Of a stretch of DNA of 64,000 nt, positions 23,800 to 31,600 are shown in pieces. Position 1 is the stretch's first letter. The number at the start of each line of letters is the position of its first letter. The DNA is from Aliihoeflea sp052435735 (GTDB taxonomy: Bacteria; Pseudomonadota; Alphaproteobacteria; Rhizobiales; Rhizobiaceae): the NCBI GenBank assembly GCA_052435735.1, contig JBQVNB010000007.1, positions 1-64,000 of the forward strand. The letters are read 5' to 3'. The translations under genes were made by a program, and so were the position numbers. The notes beneath the pieces are model-generated. The model was not told the DNA's origin. It did no database searches and worked only from the letters and a program-made list of their open reading frames with translations.

Positions 23800-24815
23800 T
23801 CGTAAAGCGCGTCGTGACGGGTCAGCGCTTCGCGATAGCCCTCATAGAGCTCGTCCGGATTGCCGCCGACGGCGGTAACTTCCGCGCGCCAGTCGTCGAG
23901 CAGCGGTGCAGCCGCATCGCGCCAGAGCTGAATCTCTTCGGCCGTCGGCTCGTAGAGCGTGTGGCTGTCGTCGGCGATCATCTTGTCGCGGCCCGACGCC
24001 TCATTGTCCGCCCAACCCTCGGAGAAGCGGCCGGACCATTCCGGCGTGCAGTGATCGTCGATGACCTGGCGGTTTTCCTCCGACAGTCCCTCATAGACGG
24101 ACTTGTTGAAGAGCAGCATCTGGGAGGAGATATAGAACGGCATGTCGAGATGGTATTTCGTCTCGGAATCGATGCCGAAGATGTAGATCGAGTTCCACGG
24201 GAAGGTCATGGCGTCGGCGGTGCCGCGGGCGATCGCCTCGCGCGCCTCGGGGGCGGAAACCTGGATCGAGGTGCCTCCCAGCCGGGCGACGAACTTTGCC
24301 ATCGTGGCGTGCGCCGGGCGGATGTTCTTGCCGCGGATGTCCTCAGGCACCTTGACCTCGGTCTTGGAATGGATCGTGCCGGGATCGTGCGGGTTGATCA
24401 GGCAGAAATAGACCTCGGACATCTCCGTTTCGGCGATCGGGTCGTACCACTCGTGCAGCGCAACCGCGCCGCGCTTGGAATCGGAGACGTGGAAGGGGAT
24501 TTCGGCCAGGCCGTAGATCGGGAAGCGGCCGGCATTGTAGCCGGGATTGACGTAGCCGATGTCGGCGATGCCGTCGCGCGTCATGTCGTAGTGGTCGGCT
24601 GGCGCGCCGAGTTGGCTCGACGGGAAGATGGTGATGCCGATGCGCCCTTCGGACGCTTCCGTGATCGACTGAATCCAGTCGGTCATCGCGATTTCCTGCA
24701 CCGGATGCGTCGGCGGCAGCCAGTGGGCGAGGCGCAGGTTCACTTCTTCCTGCGCGTAGGCGCCGGTCGACGTACCGACGAGCGCCGCGAGAATTGCGGT
24801 CTTCACGAGCTTCAT
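23796..24815 (-). CDS. TRAP transporter substrate-binding protein (DctP family)
   Basis: 339 residues with a signal peptide (1-21, ending AYA). The mature part is a DctP-type periplasmic binding protein (LRLAHWLPPTHPVQE, FPSSQLGAPADHYDM, PEDIRGKNIRPA, with the ligand-carboxylate arginine expected in this last region). The ATG at 24815 has a GGGAGGA Shine-Dalgarno. The permease subunits DctQ and DctM are not encoded beside it, so it must work with a permease from elsewhere. Uptake of an aromatic acid is inferred from the operon. Confidence 0.87.
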   Translation of the reverse strand: MKLVKTAILAALVGTSTGAYAQEEVNLRLAHWLPPTHPVQEIAMTDWIQSITEASEGRIGITIFPSSQLGAPADHYDMTRDGIADIGYVNPGYNAGRFPIYGLAEIPFHVSDSKRGAVALHEWYDPIAETEMSEVYFCLINPHDPGTIHSKTEVKVPEDIRGKNIRPAHATMAKFVARLGGTSIQVSAPEAREAIARGTADAMTFPWNSIYIFGIDSETKYHLDMPFYISSQMLLFNKSVYEGLSEENRQVIDDHCTPEWSGRFSEGWADNEASGRDKMIADDSHTLYEPTAEEIQLWRDAAAPLLDDWRAEVTAVGGNPDELYEGYREALTRHDALYE

Positions 24816-24896
24816 GATGTCCTCCCAGACATTTTGGCCAGACAGTTTTGCCGTGGCAAGCTGCCGGTTTCCTCCCTGCAGCTTGAACGAAATTCG

Positions 24897-24917
24897 ATTG
24901 TTATGATACAGAACAAT
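24897..24917. promoter_or_regulatory. Second MarR-type operator, between dctP-like and crotonase genes
   Basis: The inverted repeat ATTGTTAT-GATAC-AGAACAAT, one mismatch between the arms, has the same length and half-site as 19082-19102. It lies between the divergent binding-protein and crotonase genes, placed to control both. Confidence 0.6.
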
Positions 24918-24965
24918 TAAATCAAGCAAAAAGGCGCGGACGGGCCGCCTGCGAGGGAAATCGAC

Positions 24966-25763
24966 ATGAATGCGATGACGGGTTCGTCAAAGAGCGGCGC
25001 GGATGACGTATTGCGCGTGACGATCGACGGGCGGATCGCCCATCTGGCCTTCAACCGGCCGGCCAAGCGCAATGCGATCAACGACGCGACGCTTGCCGCA
25101 CTCGACGCCTTCTTCTCGAACGTGCCGCAATGTGTGCGCGCGATCGTTCTTTCAGGCGAGGGCGGGCATTTTTCGGCCGGGCTGGACCTGAGCGAGCAAT
25201 CCGAGCGCGAGGCTTCCGAAGTGCTCCGCCACTCGCGCGGCTGGCATGCGATCATGGACAAGATCCAGCTTTCGGGCGTGCCGGTGGTCTCGGTGCTGAC
25301 GGGCGCGGTGATGGGCGGCGGGCTGGAGATCGCTTCGGCGACGCATGTGCGGGTGGCCGAACCTTCGGCGAAGTTCCAGTTGCCCGAGGGCAAGCGCGGC
25401 ATCTTCGTCGGCGGCGGCGCGACCGTGCGCGTCGGGCGCATCATCGGACCGGACCGGATGACCGAGATGATGCTGACCGGGCGGCTCTACACGGCCGAAG
25501 AGGGCGAGCGGCTGGGGCTGGCGCATTACCTCGTCGGCGAGGGCGACGGGCTGGCCAAGGCATTCGCGCTTGCCAACGACATCGCCGACAATGCCTCGCT
25601 GGTGAACTACCTCATCATCCAGTCGATCGCGCGCATCAACGACATGTCACGAGCCGATGGGCTTTATGCGGAGAGCCTGAGCGCCGCGCTGTCGCAGACG
25701 GGGGCGGATGCGAAGGAAGGGCTGATGGCGTTTCTGGAGAAGCGGAAGCCGAATTTCAGGTAG
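24966..25763 (+). CDS. Crotonase / enoyl-CoA hydratase family protein
   Basis: 265 residues of the crotonase fold: FNRPAKRNAIND, the oxyanion-hole segment GHFSAGLDL, VMGGGLEIASATHVRVAE and LPEGKRGIFVGGGAT. A glutamate in the PEG segment could be the catalytic acid. It lacks close resemblance to the Pseudomonas feruloyl-CoA hydratase/lyase, so simple hydration of a hydroxycinnamoyl-CoA double bond fits better than retro-aldol cleavage. The MarR-type operator upstream places it in the same regulon as the CoA ligase. Confidence 0.85.
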   Translation: MNAMTGSSKSGADDVLRVTIDGRIAHLAFNRPAKRNAINDATLAALDAFFSNVPQCVRAIVLSGEGGHFSAGLDLSEQSEREASEVLRHSRGWHAIMDKIQLSGVPVVSVLTGAVMGGGLEIASATHVRVAEPSAKFQLPEGKRGIFVGGGATVRVGRIIGPDRMTEMMLTGRLYTAEEGERLGLAHYLVGEGDGLAKAFALANDIADNASLVNYLIIQSIARINDMSRADGLYAESLSAALSQTGADAKEGLMAFLEKRKPNFR

Positions 25764-25835
25764 GACCTGACGGATCGGCGGGGGTGGGATCAGGATGTTT
25801 TTCCTGAAGTGAAGAAAGCCCGTCAGGGCATCACA

Positions 25836-26366
25836 TCAGTGCCCGCCATCCGCCTTCTTAGGCTCGGTCTGGGCGGCGGCGGCGGCGCTGTCCCAGCCGC
25901 GGAAGCTGGCGCGGCGGATGTCGGCCTTGGACAGGAAGTCAACCTGCTCGATCAGGACTTCCGTGATCAGTTCCTCGCCGATCTTCGCATTGACCGCATC
26001 GCGCAATCCGGCGCGGAAGGCGTCGATGTCGAGCGTGTCGACCTGCGAGAAATCGACCGAGGGGTCGGCATAGAGTTTCGTGTAGACGGCGTCGGTGAGC
26101 ATCGCGTCTGCCGGAACGACGAGCTGCTTCAGGCGCTCGGCCGGGGCGGTGAAGACGAGGCGGGCGAGGAAGTAGCCCTCGACCTCGCCATTCTTCAGTT
26201 GCGGCACGGAGACGACGTTGAGGCGGACGTAGTCGAGCCCACCGAAGGCGCCGGCTTCGGGCGCGGGAGCTGCCGCCGCGACTTCGCCGGCCTGCTGGAA
26301 GGCGTAGAAGACGGAGCCGGCCGTTGCGGCGGCGATCCAGACGGCGGCGGCGACGAGCTTGATCAT
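25836..26366 (-). CDS. motF: FliL-like membrane protein, probable MotF
   Basis: 176 residues: one N-terminal transmembrane helix (about 1-22), an Ala/Pro-rich linker, then a periplasmic domain (about 45-155) with a FliL-like pattern (a YFLARLVF strand, PADAMLTDAVYTKLY, FRAGLRDAVNAKIGEELITE). FliL proteins associate with the flagellar stator. A FliL paralog named MotF is known in Sinorhizobium, and this gene has the matching architecture and place at the end of the cluster. The true fliL is at 45395-45883. The ATG overlaps the stop of the upstream gene. Confidence 0.6.
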   Translation of the reverse strand: MIKLVAAAVWIAAATAGSVFYAFQQAGEVAAAAPAPEAGAFGGLDYVRLNVVSVPQLKNGEVEGYFLARLVFTAPAERLKQLVVPADAMLTDAVYTKLYADPSVDFSQVDTLDIDAFRAGLRDAVNAKIGEELITEVLIEQVDFLSKADIRRASFRGWDSAAAAAQTEPKKADGGH

Positions 26367-26776
26367 CTGCGCTTCACTTCCGGGAATTCGGCCTGCGAAT
26401 AGGTGCCGTCGGCCTCCGCGTCCTGCAGCGCGGTCTTGACCAGGGTCGCGACCTCGGTAACGGCTTCCAGATGGGCGACGATGACGCCCTGGTTGACCGC
26501 GAGCTTGTCGCGCAGGCGCTCGATAGCAGGACGGTAGGTGGCGACGAGCGCCGCATCGTCCTGGCCCCGGATCGCGCGCGTCAAATCATAGAGGTGACGG
26601 CTCTTGCGCGCGTTCGAGGCGGCGATGTCGAAATTCATGTCGGTGCGGATCGCGGTGGTTTCCGTCTCGACTGCTTCTTCGATGCGGGCGAGGATGGTGC
26701 CGAGATCGGCCGGCGCGGCGGTAGCGCGTGCCCGCGCGGTGGTGGGCTGAAGAGCTGGTGCTGAAAAACTCGTCAT
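26363..26776 (-). CDS. FlgN-like flagellar export chaperone (candidate)
   Basis: 137 residues, helical and probably coiled-coil, with no membrane segment. The pattern AIRTDMNFDIAASNARKSRH followed by RLRDKLAVNQGVIVAHLEAV resembles FlgN chaperones, which guard the hook-filament junction proteins FlgK and FlgL before export. The first 25 residues are low-complexity. It overlaps the motF-like gene by 4 bp and follows the rod-binding protein gene. The identity is a family-level guess. Confidence 0.5.
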   Translation of the reverse strand: MTSFSAPALQPTTARARATAAPADLGTILARIEEAVETETTAIRTDMNFDIAASNARKSRHLYDLTRAIRGQDDAALVATYRPAIERLRDKLAVNQGVIVAHLEAVTEVATLVKTALQDAEADGTYSQAEFPEVKRR

Positions 26777-26806
26777 GAAGCAAAATCCTGATTCATCGCA
26801 ATCAAA

Positions 26807-27313
26807 TCAACTGTCGAAAAGACCTGTATCCGTGCCCGCCAGATCGGGCTGCAACGCCATGCGCTGGGCCTGGTGGAGAATGGACTGAGTGACCAGCGAA
26901 CGGCCGGCGCCGTCGAGAGCGGTATGGTCCTCGTTGCGGGCGTAGTAATTCTTCAAGATGCGGTCGGCGACGCCGATACCGCCGCTGTCGGCCATGACGC
27001 CGGCGATCTGCTCGGCCATCATCGAACGCCACATGTCGCCGGCAAGGCCCTTGCCGAAGACCGCTTCGCTTTCTTCCGGCAGCATCGACTGGATGAAGCT
27101 CTGGAGCATCATCGCCTCGAACTTGCGGAAGGCTTCGGGTGTCGCGCCTGCATGCCTTGCCGGTAGTGGCGATGCCGGCGAGGCGACCTCGAAACCAGGC
27201 GCGTTCGCCGTCGAGACGCGCGCGGCAAGGCGCTCGCGGGCGGCTGCCACGTCGTCGGCGCTCGCGGCGCGGGCGACGTCCAGGACGATGTCGACGGGCG
27301 GGCTGATGGCCAA
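26807..27313 (-). CDS. flgJ: Rod-binding protein (FlgJ N-terminal domain, CheL-like)
   Basis: 168 residues matching the N-terminal rod-binding domain of FlgJ: FRKFEAMMLQSFIQSMLPEE, FGKGLAGDMWRSMMAEQIA and the GGIGVADRIL motif. The muramidase domain of enterobacterial FlgJ is absent, as usual in rhizobia; the separate lytic transglycosylase at 37036-37605 may supply that activity. The start is TTG at 27313 with an ideal GGAGGA Shine-Dalgarno and no nearby ATG. It caps or guides rod growth in the periplasm. Confidence 0.82.
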   Translation of the reverse strand: MAISPPVDIVLDVARAASADDVAAARERLAARVSTANAPGFEVASPASPLPARHAGATPEAFRKFEAMMLQSFIQSMLPEESEAVFGKGLAGDMWRSMMAEQIAGVMADSGGIGVADRILKNYYARNEDHTALDGAGRSLVTQSILHQAQRMALQPDLAGTDTGLFDS

Positions 27314-27367
27314 GAAATTCCTCCGTTCGCTGTCTTGCGACTATCGTTCAAGAAGCTTGTGGCAGCC

Positions 27368-27754
27368 TTACTTCGGTTTTGCCGGCTGTCGCGAGAGCGC
27401 TTCCGTCTGGTCGCGCTCGTCGGCGAAGCGTTCGTCGGCGCGGCGCGAGATCGCCACCTCGCGCCCGACCGCATCGAGTCGGGCGGATGCCTTGGCGACG
27501 CGAAGGCTCTCGACATGGGCGTTCGCCAGATGCTGCTGCTTGGCCGCCGTCGCCGAAGCGACGCGTGCATGGTAGATTTCGGGAAAGACGCTCGACAGCG
27601 AGCCTTCGGCGTTGAACGCCTTCACGACGTCTTCCGCCTCCTCGGCCGCGAACCGCGCATTGGCGGTGTGCAGGGCCTGGCGCGTCTCGTGCAGTTCCTT
27701 GAGCTTTTCCTGGAGGACAAGGACCTTGGTCAGGCGGTCGGTGCGGCGTGACAT
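27368..27754 (-). CDS. FliJ-like coiled-coil protein (candidate export chaperone)
   Basis: 128 residues, almost entirely charged helix (TDRLTKVLVLQEKLKELHET, ARFAAEEAEDVVKAF, SRRADERFADERDQTEALSR), consistent with a coiled coil. FliJ is a small coiled-coil stalk protein of the flagellar export ATPase. The position just after fliR supports a role in export, but similarity to FliJ is only architectural. The ATG at 27754 lies 3 bp after the fliR stop, so translation is coupled. Confidence 0.5.
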   Translation of the reverse strand: MSRRTDRLTKVLVLQEKLKELHETRQALHTANARFAAEEAEDVVKAFNAEGSLSSVFPEIYHARVASATAAKQQHLANAHVESLRVAKASARLDAVGREVAISRRADERFADERDQTEALSRQPAKPK

Positions 27755-27756
27755 GG

Positions 27757-28515
27757 CTATCTCGCAATGGTCGAGGGAAGGAAGCCGTCGACCGCCAGCG
27801 ACAGGAAGGGGCCGATGGCGAACCAGGCGAGGATCAGGCCGCCGGCAAGGACGAAGGGCAGCGACACGAAGTAGATCGGAATCTGCGGCGTCAGCTTGTT
27901 GATGAGGCCGATGGCCAGATTGACGAGGATCGCATAGGCGATGAAGGGCGAGCCGAGCCGCAGCATGACGAGAAAGGCTTCCGAGAGCGTGTCCGAAATG
28001 TCGGCCAGCGCCGATGCGGGATTGTAGAGCGTTTCGACCGGCGCGACGGTGTAGCTGTCGACCAGCGCCCGGATGATCTCGTGATGGAAGTTGAAGACGA
28101 AGAGCAGCAGCAGCACGGACAACGAGATGATGGCCGCAAGGGCGCCCTGCGGGTCCGGCTCCTCGATAGCGGTGCCGCCCATCGCGTTGAAGCCCGACAT
28201 CATGCCCATCGCCGAGCCGATGAACTGGACGGCGAGGACGTAAAGCCTGGCGACGAGCCCGATCAGCGCGCCGATCAGGACCTCCGAGACGATCAAAAGC
28301 AGGAGCGCATCCGGCCGCGACGAGACGAAGGGGACGAGAAAATCCCACAGATGCGCGAGCAGCGCGAAGGTGACGGCGACGGCGACGAACAGCCGGATCT
28401 GCACCGGCACGCGTATGCTCGACAAGCCCGGCATCAGCATGAAGGAGGCCCCGATCCGGCAGAAGGCCAGGAAGGCGGCGATGACGATGGCGTCGAGGGA
28501 TGCCGGCAGGTCCAA
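27757..28515 (-). CDS. fliR: Flagellar export apparatus membrane protein FliR
   Basis: 252 residues with about six transmembrane helices. Conserved features are FCRIGASFMLMPGLS near residue 18, EVLIGALIGLVARL and VNLAIGLINKLTPQIPIYFVSLP near 210. FliR forms the export gate with FliP and FliQ. The start is TTG at 28515 behind a G-rich Shine-Dalgarno; no ATG fits. It follows flhA by 12 bp. Confidence 0.93.
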   Translation of the reverse strand: MDLPASLDAIVIAAFLAFCRIGASFMLMPGLSSIRVPVQIRLFVAVAVTFALLAHLWDFLVPFVSSRPDALLLLIVSEVLIGALIGLVARLYVLAVQFIGSAMGMMSGFNAMGGTAIEEPDPQGALAAIISLSVLLLLFVFNFHHEIIRALVDSYTVAPVETLYNPASALADISDTLSEAFLVMLRLGSPFIAYAILVNLAIGLINKLTPQIPIYFVSLPFVLAGGLILAWFAIGPFLSLAVDGFLPSTIAR

Positions 28516-28527
28516 TTCGGCCCCCTG

Positions 28528-30615
28528 TCAGGAAACCGAGCCGAGCACCTTTATCTCGACGCCGCGCGCGATCTCGACATGGGAGAGGACGGGCAGGGTG
28601 GAGAACAGGCGTTCGATGATCATGCGCACATAGGGGCGGGCTTCGGGCGCGGCGACGACGACGAAGCGCTCGCCCTTTTCCATCTGCTCGCGGATCGCCT
28701 TCGAGGCCTGGTCGCCGAACTCCTCGAGCTGGCGCGGGTCGATGTCGAACTCGCGCACCTCGCCCTTGGCGTCGCGCTTGAGGCTCTGATGGAAGGCGAG
28801 GTCCCAGCGATTGCCGAGACGCATGACCTTGAGCACGCCGCCTTCGGCAAGATCGCCGCAAATCTGCTGCGCCATGCGGATGCGCACATGCTCGACGATC
28901 TGCTCGGTGCGACGCACATGCGGCGCGATCTCGGCAATGGCTTCGATAATGAGGTGCAGATTGCGGATCGAGATGCGCTCGGCGAGCAGCAGCTTGAGCA
29001 CGGCCTGAAGGCCCGGATAGGTGATGTGCGTAGTACAGATCTCGTCGGCGAGCTTCTTGTATTCGGGGTCCTGGCGCTCCAGCAGCGCCTTCATGTCCTT
29101 GTAGGACAGAATCTGCGGCAGGTTGTTGCGGATGACCTCGGAAAGGTGCGTCAGCAGGACCGACATGTTGTCGACGCCGGTCAGCTTCTCGCGCTTCACG
29201 TCCTCGGCGAACATTTCGGGCACCGAGAAGGCGCGCATTCCGAAGGCCGGTTCGCGCACTTCCTCGCCGGGAAGCTGCGGCAGGTCGCCGGTGCCGACCA
29301 GCACCATCAACTCGCCGACGCGCATCTGGTATTCCGCGACGACGGTGCCGTGGATCTTGATCTGATAGCTCTTCGGCGGGATCGAGAAGTCGTCGGTGAG
29401 CTTCACCTCGGGCACGACGAAACCGTATTGCGCGGCGAACTTCTTGCGCATCTTGCCCATGCGGAAGGCGAGTTCCTGATGCGATGTCAGGAGCTTGGTC
29501 GAAAGCTGCTTGCCGATCAGGAGCTCGACTTCGGCGGTGCGCAGCGAGGACTTGACCGACTGCTTCTCCTCTTCCTCCCGTTCCTCCTTGTGCTTCTGCT
29601 CGACGGCCTGCGCGGCGTCCTTGTCACGCTGGCGCTGACGCGGGATGACGTAGGCGAGGCCGGCGAGAGCGCCGCCGAGAACGGCGAACGGCATGAAGGG
29701 CAGGCCCGGCATGAGGCCGAGCGTGAAGAGAAGAACCGCGGCGACGAAGAGAGCGCGCGGATAGGCGCCGAGCTGGCCGAAGACGGCCTTGTCGGTCGAG
29801 CCGCGTGTGCCGCCCTTGGAGACGAGAAGGCCGGCGGCCAGCGAGACGATGAGCGCGGGAATCTGCGTGACGAGGCCGTCGCCCACCGACAGCTTGACGA
29901 AGACGTCCGCCGCCTCGCCGATCTGCATGTCGTGGCGGGCATAGCCGATGGCAATGCCGCCGACGATATTGATCGCGGTGATGATCAGACCGGCGATCGC
30001 GTCGCCGCGCACGAATTTCGACGCGCCGTCCATGGAGCCGAAGAAGGAGGATTCCTCTTCCAGTTCGCGGCGGCGAAGCTGGGCCTCCTTCTCGTTGATG
30101 AGACCGGCCGACAAATCGGCGTCGATCGACATCTGCTTGCCGGGGATCGCGTCGAGGGTGAAGCGTGCGCCGACCTCGGCGATACGCGTCGCGCCCTTGG
30201 TGATGACGATGAAGTTCACCACGATCAGGATCAGGAAGACGATCAGGCCGATGACGAAATCGCCGGCCATGACGAGATTGGCAAAGCCGCCGATGACGTG
30301 GCCCGCCGCGTGCGTGCCCTCGTTGCCGTGGGAAAGGATGACGCGCGTCGTCGCGATGTTGAGCGACAGGCGCAGCATGGTGACGATGAGAAGTACGGTC
30401 GGGAAGGCGGAGAATTCGAGCGGCCGCTGAATCCAGAGCGACACCATCAGGACGAGGACGGAGACGGCAATGGAGAAGGCGAGGCCGAGATCGATGAGGA
30501 AGGCCGGGATCGGCAGGAACAGCACCGCCAGGATGACGATGATGCCGAAGGCAAAGCCGATGTCGCGGCCATTGTTGCGAACCGGCGCCGCGCTCATTGC
30601 TTCGTTCATCGCCAT
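28528..30615 (-). CDS. flhA: Flagellar export apparatus protein FlhA
   Basis: 695 residues. The N-terminal half has about eight transmembrane helices and the FHIPEP-family signature (RPLEFSAFPTVLL, MLRLSLNIATTR, and the cytoplasmic loop RFTLDAIPGKQMSID). The C-terminal half is the cytoplasmic domain that docks export substrates and chaperones (ITYPGLQAVLKLLLAERISI, HVRIRMAQQICGDL). Length is normal. Starts at 30615 or 30609 are possible; the displayed frame extends slightly upstream. A family A repeat separates it from fliQ. Confidence 0.94.
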   Translation of the reverse strand: MAMNEAMSAAPVRNNGRDIGFAFGIIVILAVLFLPIPAFLIDLGLAFSIAVSVLVLMVSLWIQRPLEFSAFPTVLLIVTMLRLSLNIATTRVILSHGNEGTHAAGHVIGGFANLVMAGDFVIGLIVFLILIVVNFIVITKGATRIAEVGARFTLDAIPGKQMSIDADLSAGLINEKEAQLRRRELEEESSFFGSMDGASKFVRGDAIAGLIITAINIVGGIAIGYARHDMQIGEAADVFVKLSVGDGLVTQIPALIVSLAAGLLVSKGGTRGSTDKAVFGQLGAYPRALFVAAVLLFTLGLMPGLPFMPFAVLGGALAGLAYVIPRQRQRDKDAAQAVEQKHKEEREEEEKQSVKSSLRTAEVELLIGKQLSTKLLTSHQELAFRMGKMRKKFAAQYGFVVPEVKLTDDFSIPPKSYQIKIHGTVVAEYQMRVGELMVLVGTGDLPQLPGEEVREPAFGMRAFSVPEMFAEDVKREKLTGVDNMSVLLTHLSEVIRNNLPQILSYKDMKALLERQDPEYKKLADEICTTHITYPGLQAVLKLLLAERISIRNLHLIIEAIAEIAPHVRRTEQIVEHVRIRMAQQICGDLAEGGVLKVMRLGNRWDLAFHQSLKRDAKGEVREFDIDPRQLEEFGDQASKAIREQMEKGERFVVVAAPEARPYVRMIIERLFSTLPVLSHVEIARGVEIKVLGSVS

Positions 30616-30760
30616 ACGAATCGTCCATGCCTGAAGCGGCCGCAAGGCGACCGGGATGGCTGAACGCTAGAGGATGAAGCTTGCGCGAAAGGTGCGGGGG
30701 ATTTCGATCGTGTCTTCCGACTTGGCGGCGCGCGGCGGTGTTCGGGTTTTTATCGAAGGG

Positions 30761-30904
30761 GACCCCCACCCTTTATCCCTCCCCACAAGGGGGAGGGAGG
30801 GCATCCACATCGTGTCGACCCATCGGCGTGGAGCCTAGCTGAAGCCTTGGGTGCCACGCTGACGGACTCCCTACCCCTTGTGGGGAGGGATAGAGGGTGG
30901 GGTC
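30761..30904. repeat. Palindromic repeat family A, full copy 3 (between fliQ and flhA)
   Basis: 144 bp: arm 30761-30799, spacer, inverted arm 30867-30904, with a spacer related to copies 1 and 2. It lies inside a run of same-strand flagellar genes, so the polycistronic transcript would contain a very stable hairpin between fliQ and flhA. Confidence 0.9.
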
Positions 30905-30921
30905 ACTTCGCGAGAAACCCG

Positions 30922-31188
30922 TCAGAACCCGCTTTCGATGCGCTGGAAGATGACCGTGGAGAAGCTCGAAATCTGCGCGCCGACGAAGGGGCCGGTGAGG
31001 GCGACGGTCAGGAGGATCGCGACGATCTTCGGAACGAAGGTCAAGGTGATTTCCTGGACCTGCGTCAGCGCCTGGACGAGGGCGATGCCGACGCCGACGG
31101 CCATGCCGACGACGACGGCCGGGCTCGACGCGACGAGCACCACCCAGATCGCGTATTGGACGATGTCGAGCGCGTCGGCTTCATTCAT
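30922..31188 (-). CDS. fliQ: Flagellar export apparatus protein FliQ
   Basis: 88 residues, two transmembrane helices, with the typical FliQ pattern: EADALDIVQYAIWVVLVASSP, VGIALVQALTQVQEITLTFVPKI. It is part of the FliPQR export gate. It follows flgD by 15 bp in the same operon; the next gene, flhA, is separated by repeat family A. Confidence 0.92.
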   Translation of the reverse strand: MNEADALDIVQYAIWVVLVASSPAVVVGMAVGVGIALVQALTQVQEITLTFVPKIVAILLTVALTGPFVGAQISSFSTVIFQRIESGF

Positions 31189-31203
31189 GGCGTTCGGGCC
31201 GGA

Positions 31204-31596
31204 TCAGCGAATGGTGACGCCCGGCAGGATAGGGATCTGGCCGCCGGATTCCAATACGGCGACGACGCCGTCGGAATAGAGCTTGATCTCCTTGACCTTG
31301 CCGGTGACCGAGCCGTCATGGCTGACGACCTCGCGGCCGATCAACCCGCTGGCCTGCGAAAGCGCGGAGGCCTGGAGGATGTCGTCGAGCTTCTTGTTCA
31401 TCTGCACCTGCTGCTCGACCTGGCTGAAGGTGGCGAGCTGGGCGACGTATTCGGTCGATTCCATCGGCGCGGTCGGGTCCTGGTTCTTCATCTGCGCGAC
31501 GAGAAGCTTCAGGAAGGATTCGTAGTCGACGCTGGCCGCGCTGGTGGCGCTGGTCGGGCTCGCCTGGCTGGCGCTGGTCAGGGCTGCAACGTTCAT
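31204..31596 (-). CDS. flgD: Flagellar hook-capping protein FlgD (short rhizobial form)
   Basis: 130 residues. The N-terminal core motif FLKLLVAQMKNQDPTAPMES and the segment EYVAQLATFSQVEQQ are diagnostic. The C-terminal part is short (GLIGREVVSHDGSVTGKVKE), lacking most of the tudor/Fn3 domains of enterobacterial FlgD, as is usual in rhizobia. FlgD caps the growing hook. The ATG at 31596 lies 4 bp after the flbT stop. Confidence 0.9.
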   Translation of the reverse strand: MNVAALTSASQASPTSATSAASVDYESFLKLLVAQMKNQDPTAPMESTEYVAQLATFSQVEQQVQMNKKLDDILQASALSQASGLIGREVVSHDGSVTGKVKEIKLYSDGVVAVLESGGQIPILPGVTIR

Positions 31597-31600
31597 CGCG

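Noticed and set aside
27748..30663. A 971-codon open frame on the plus strand, antisense to fliR, fliQ-side sequence and flhA
   Set aside because: It mirrors the genuine export genes; its composition (runs of Asp, Glu, Arg, His, Gly) is that of an antisense frame in GC-rich DNA and it has no family motif.
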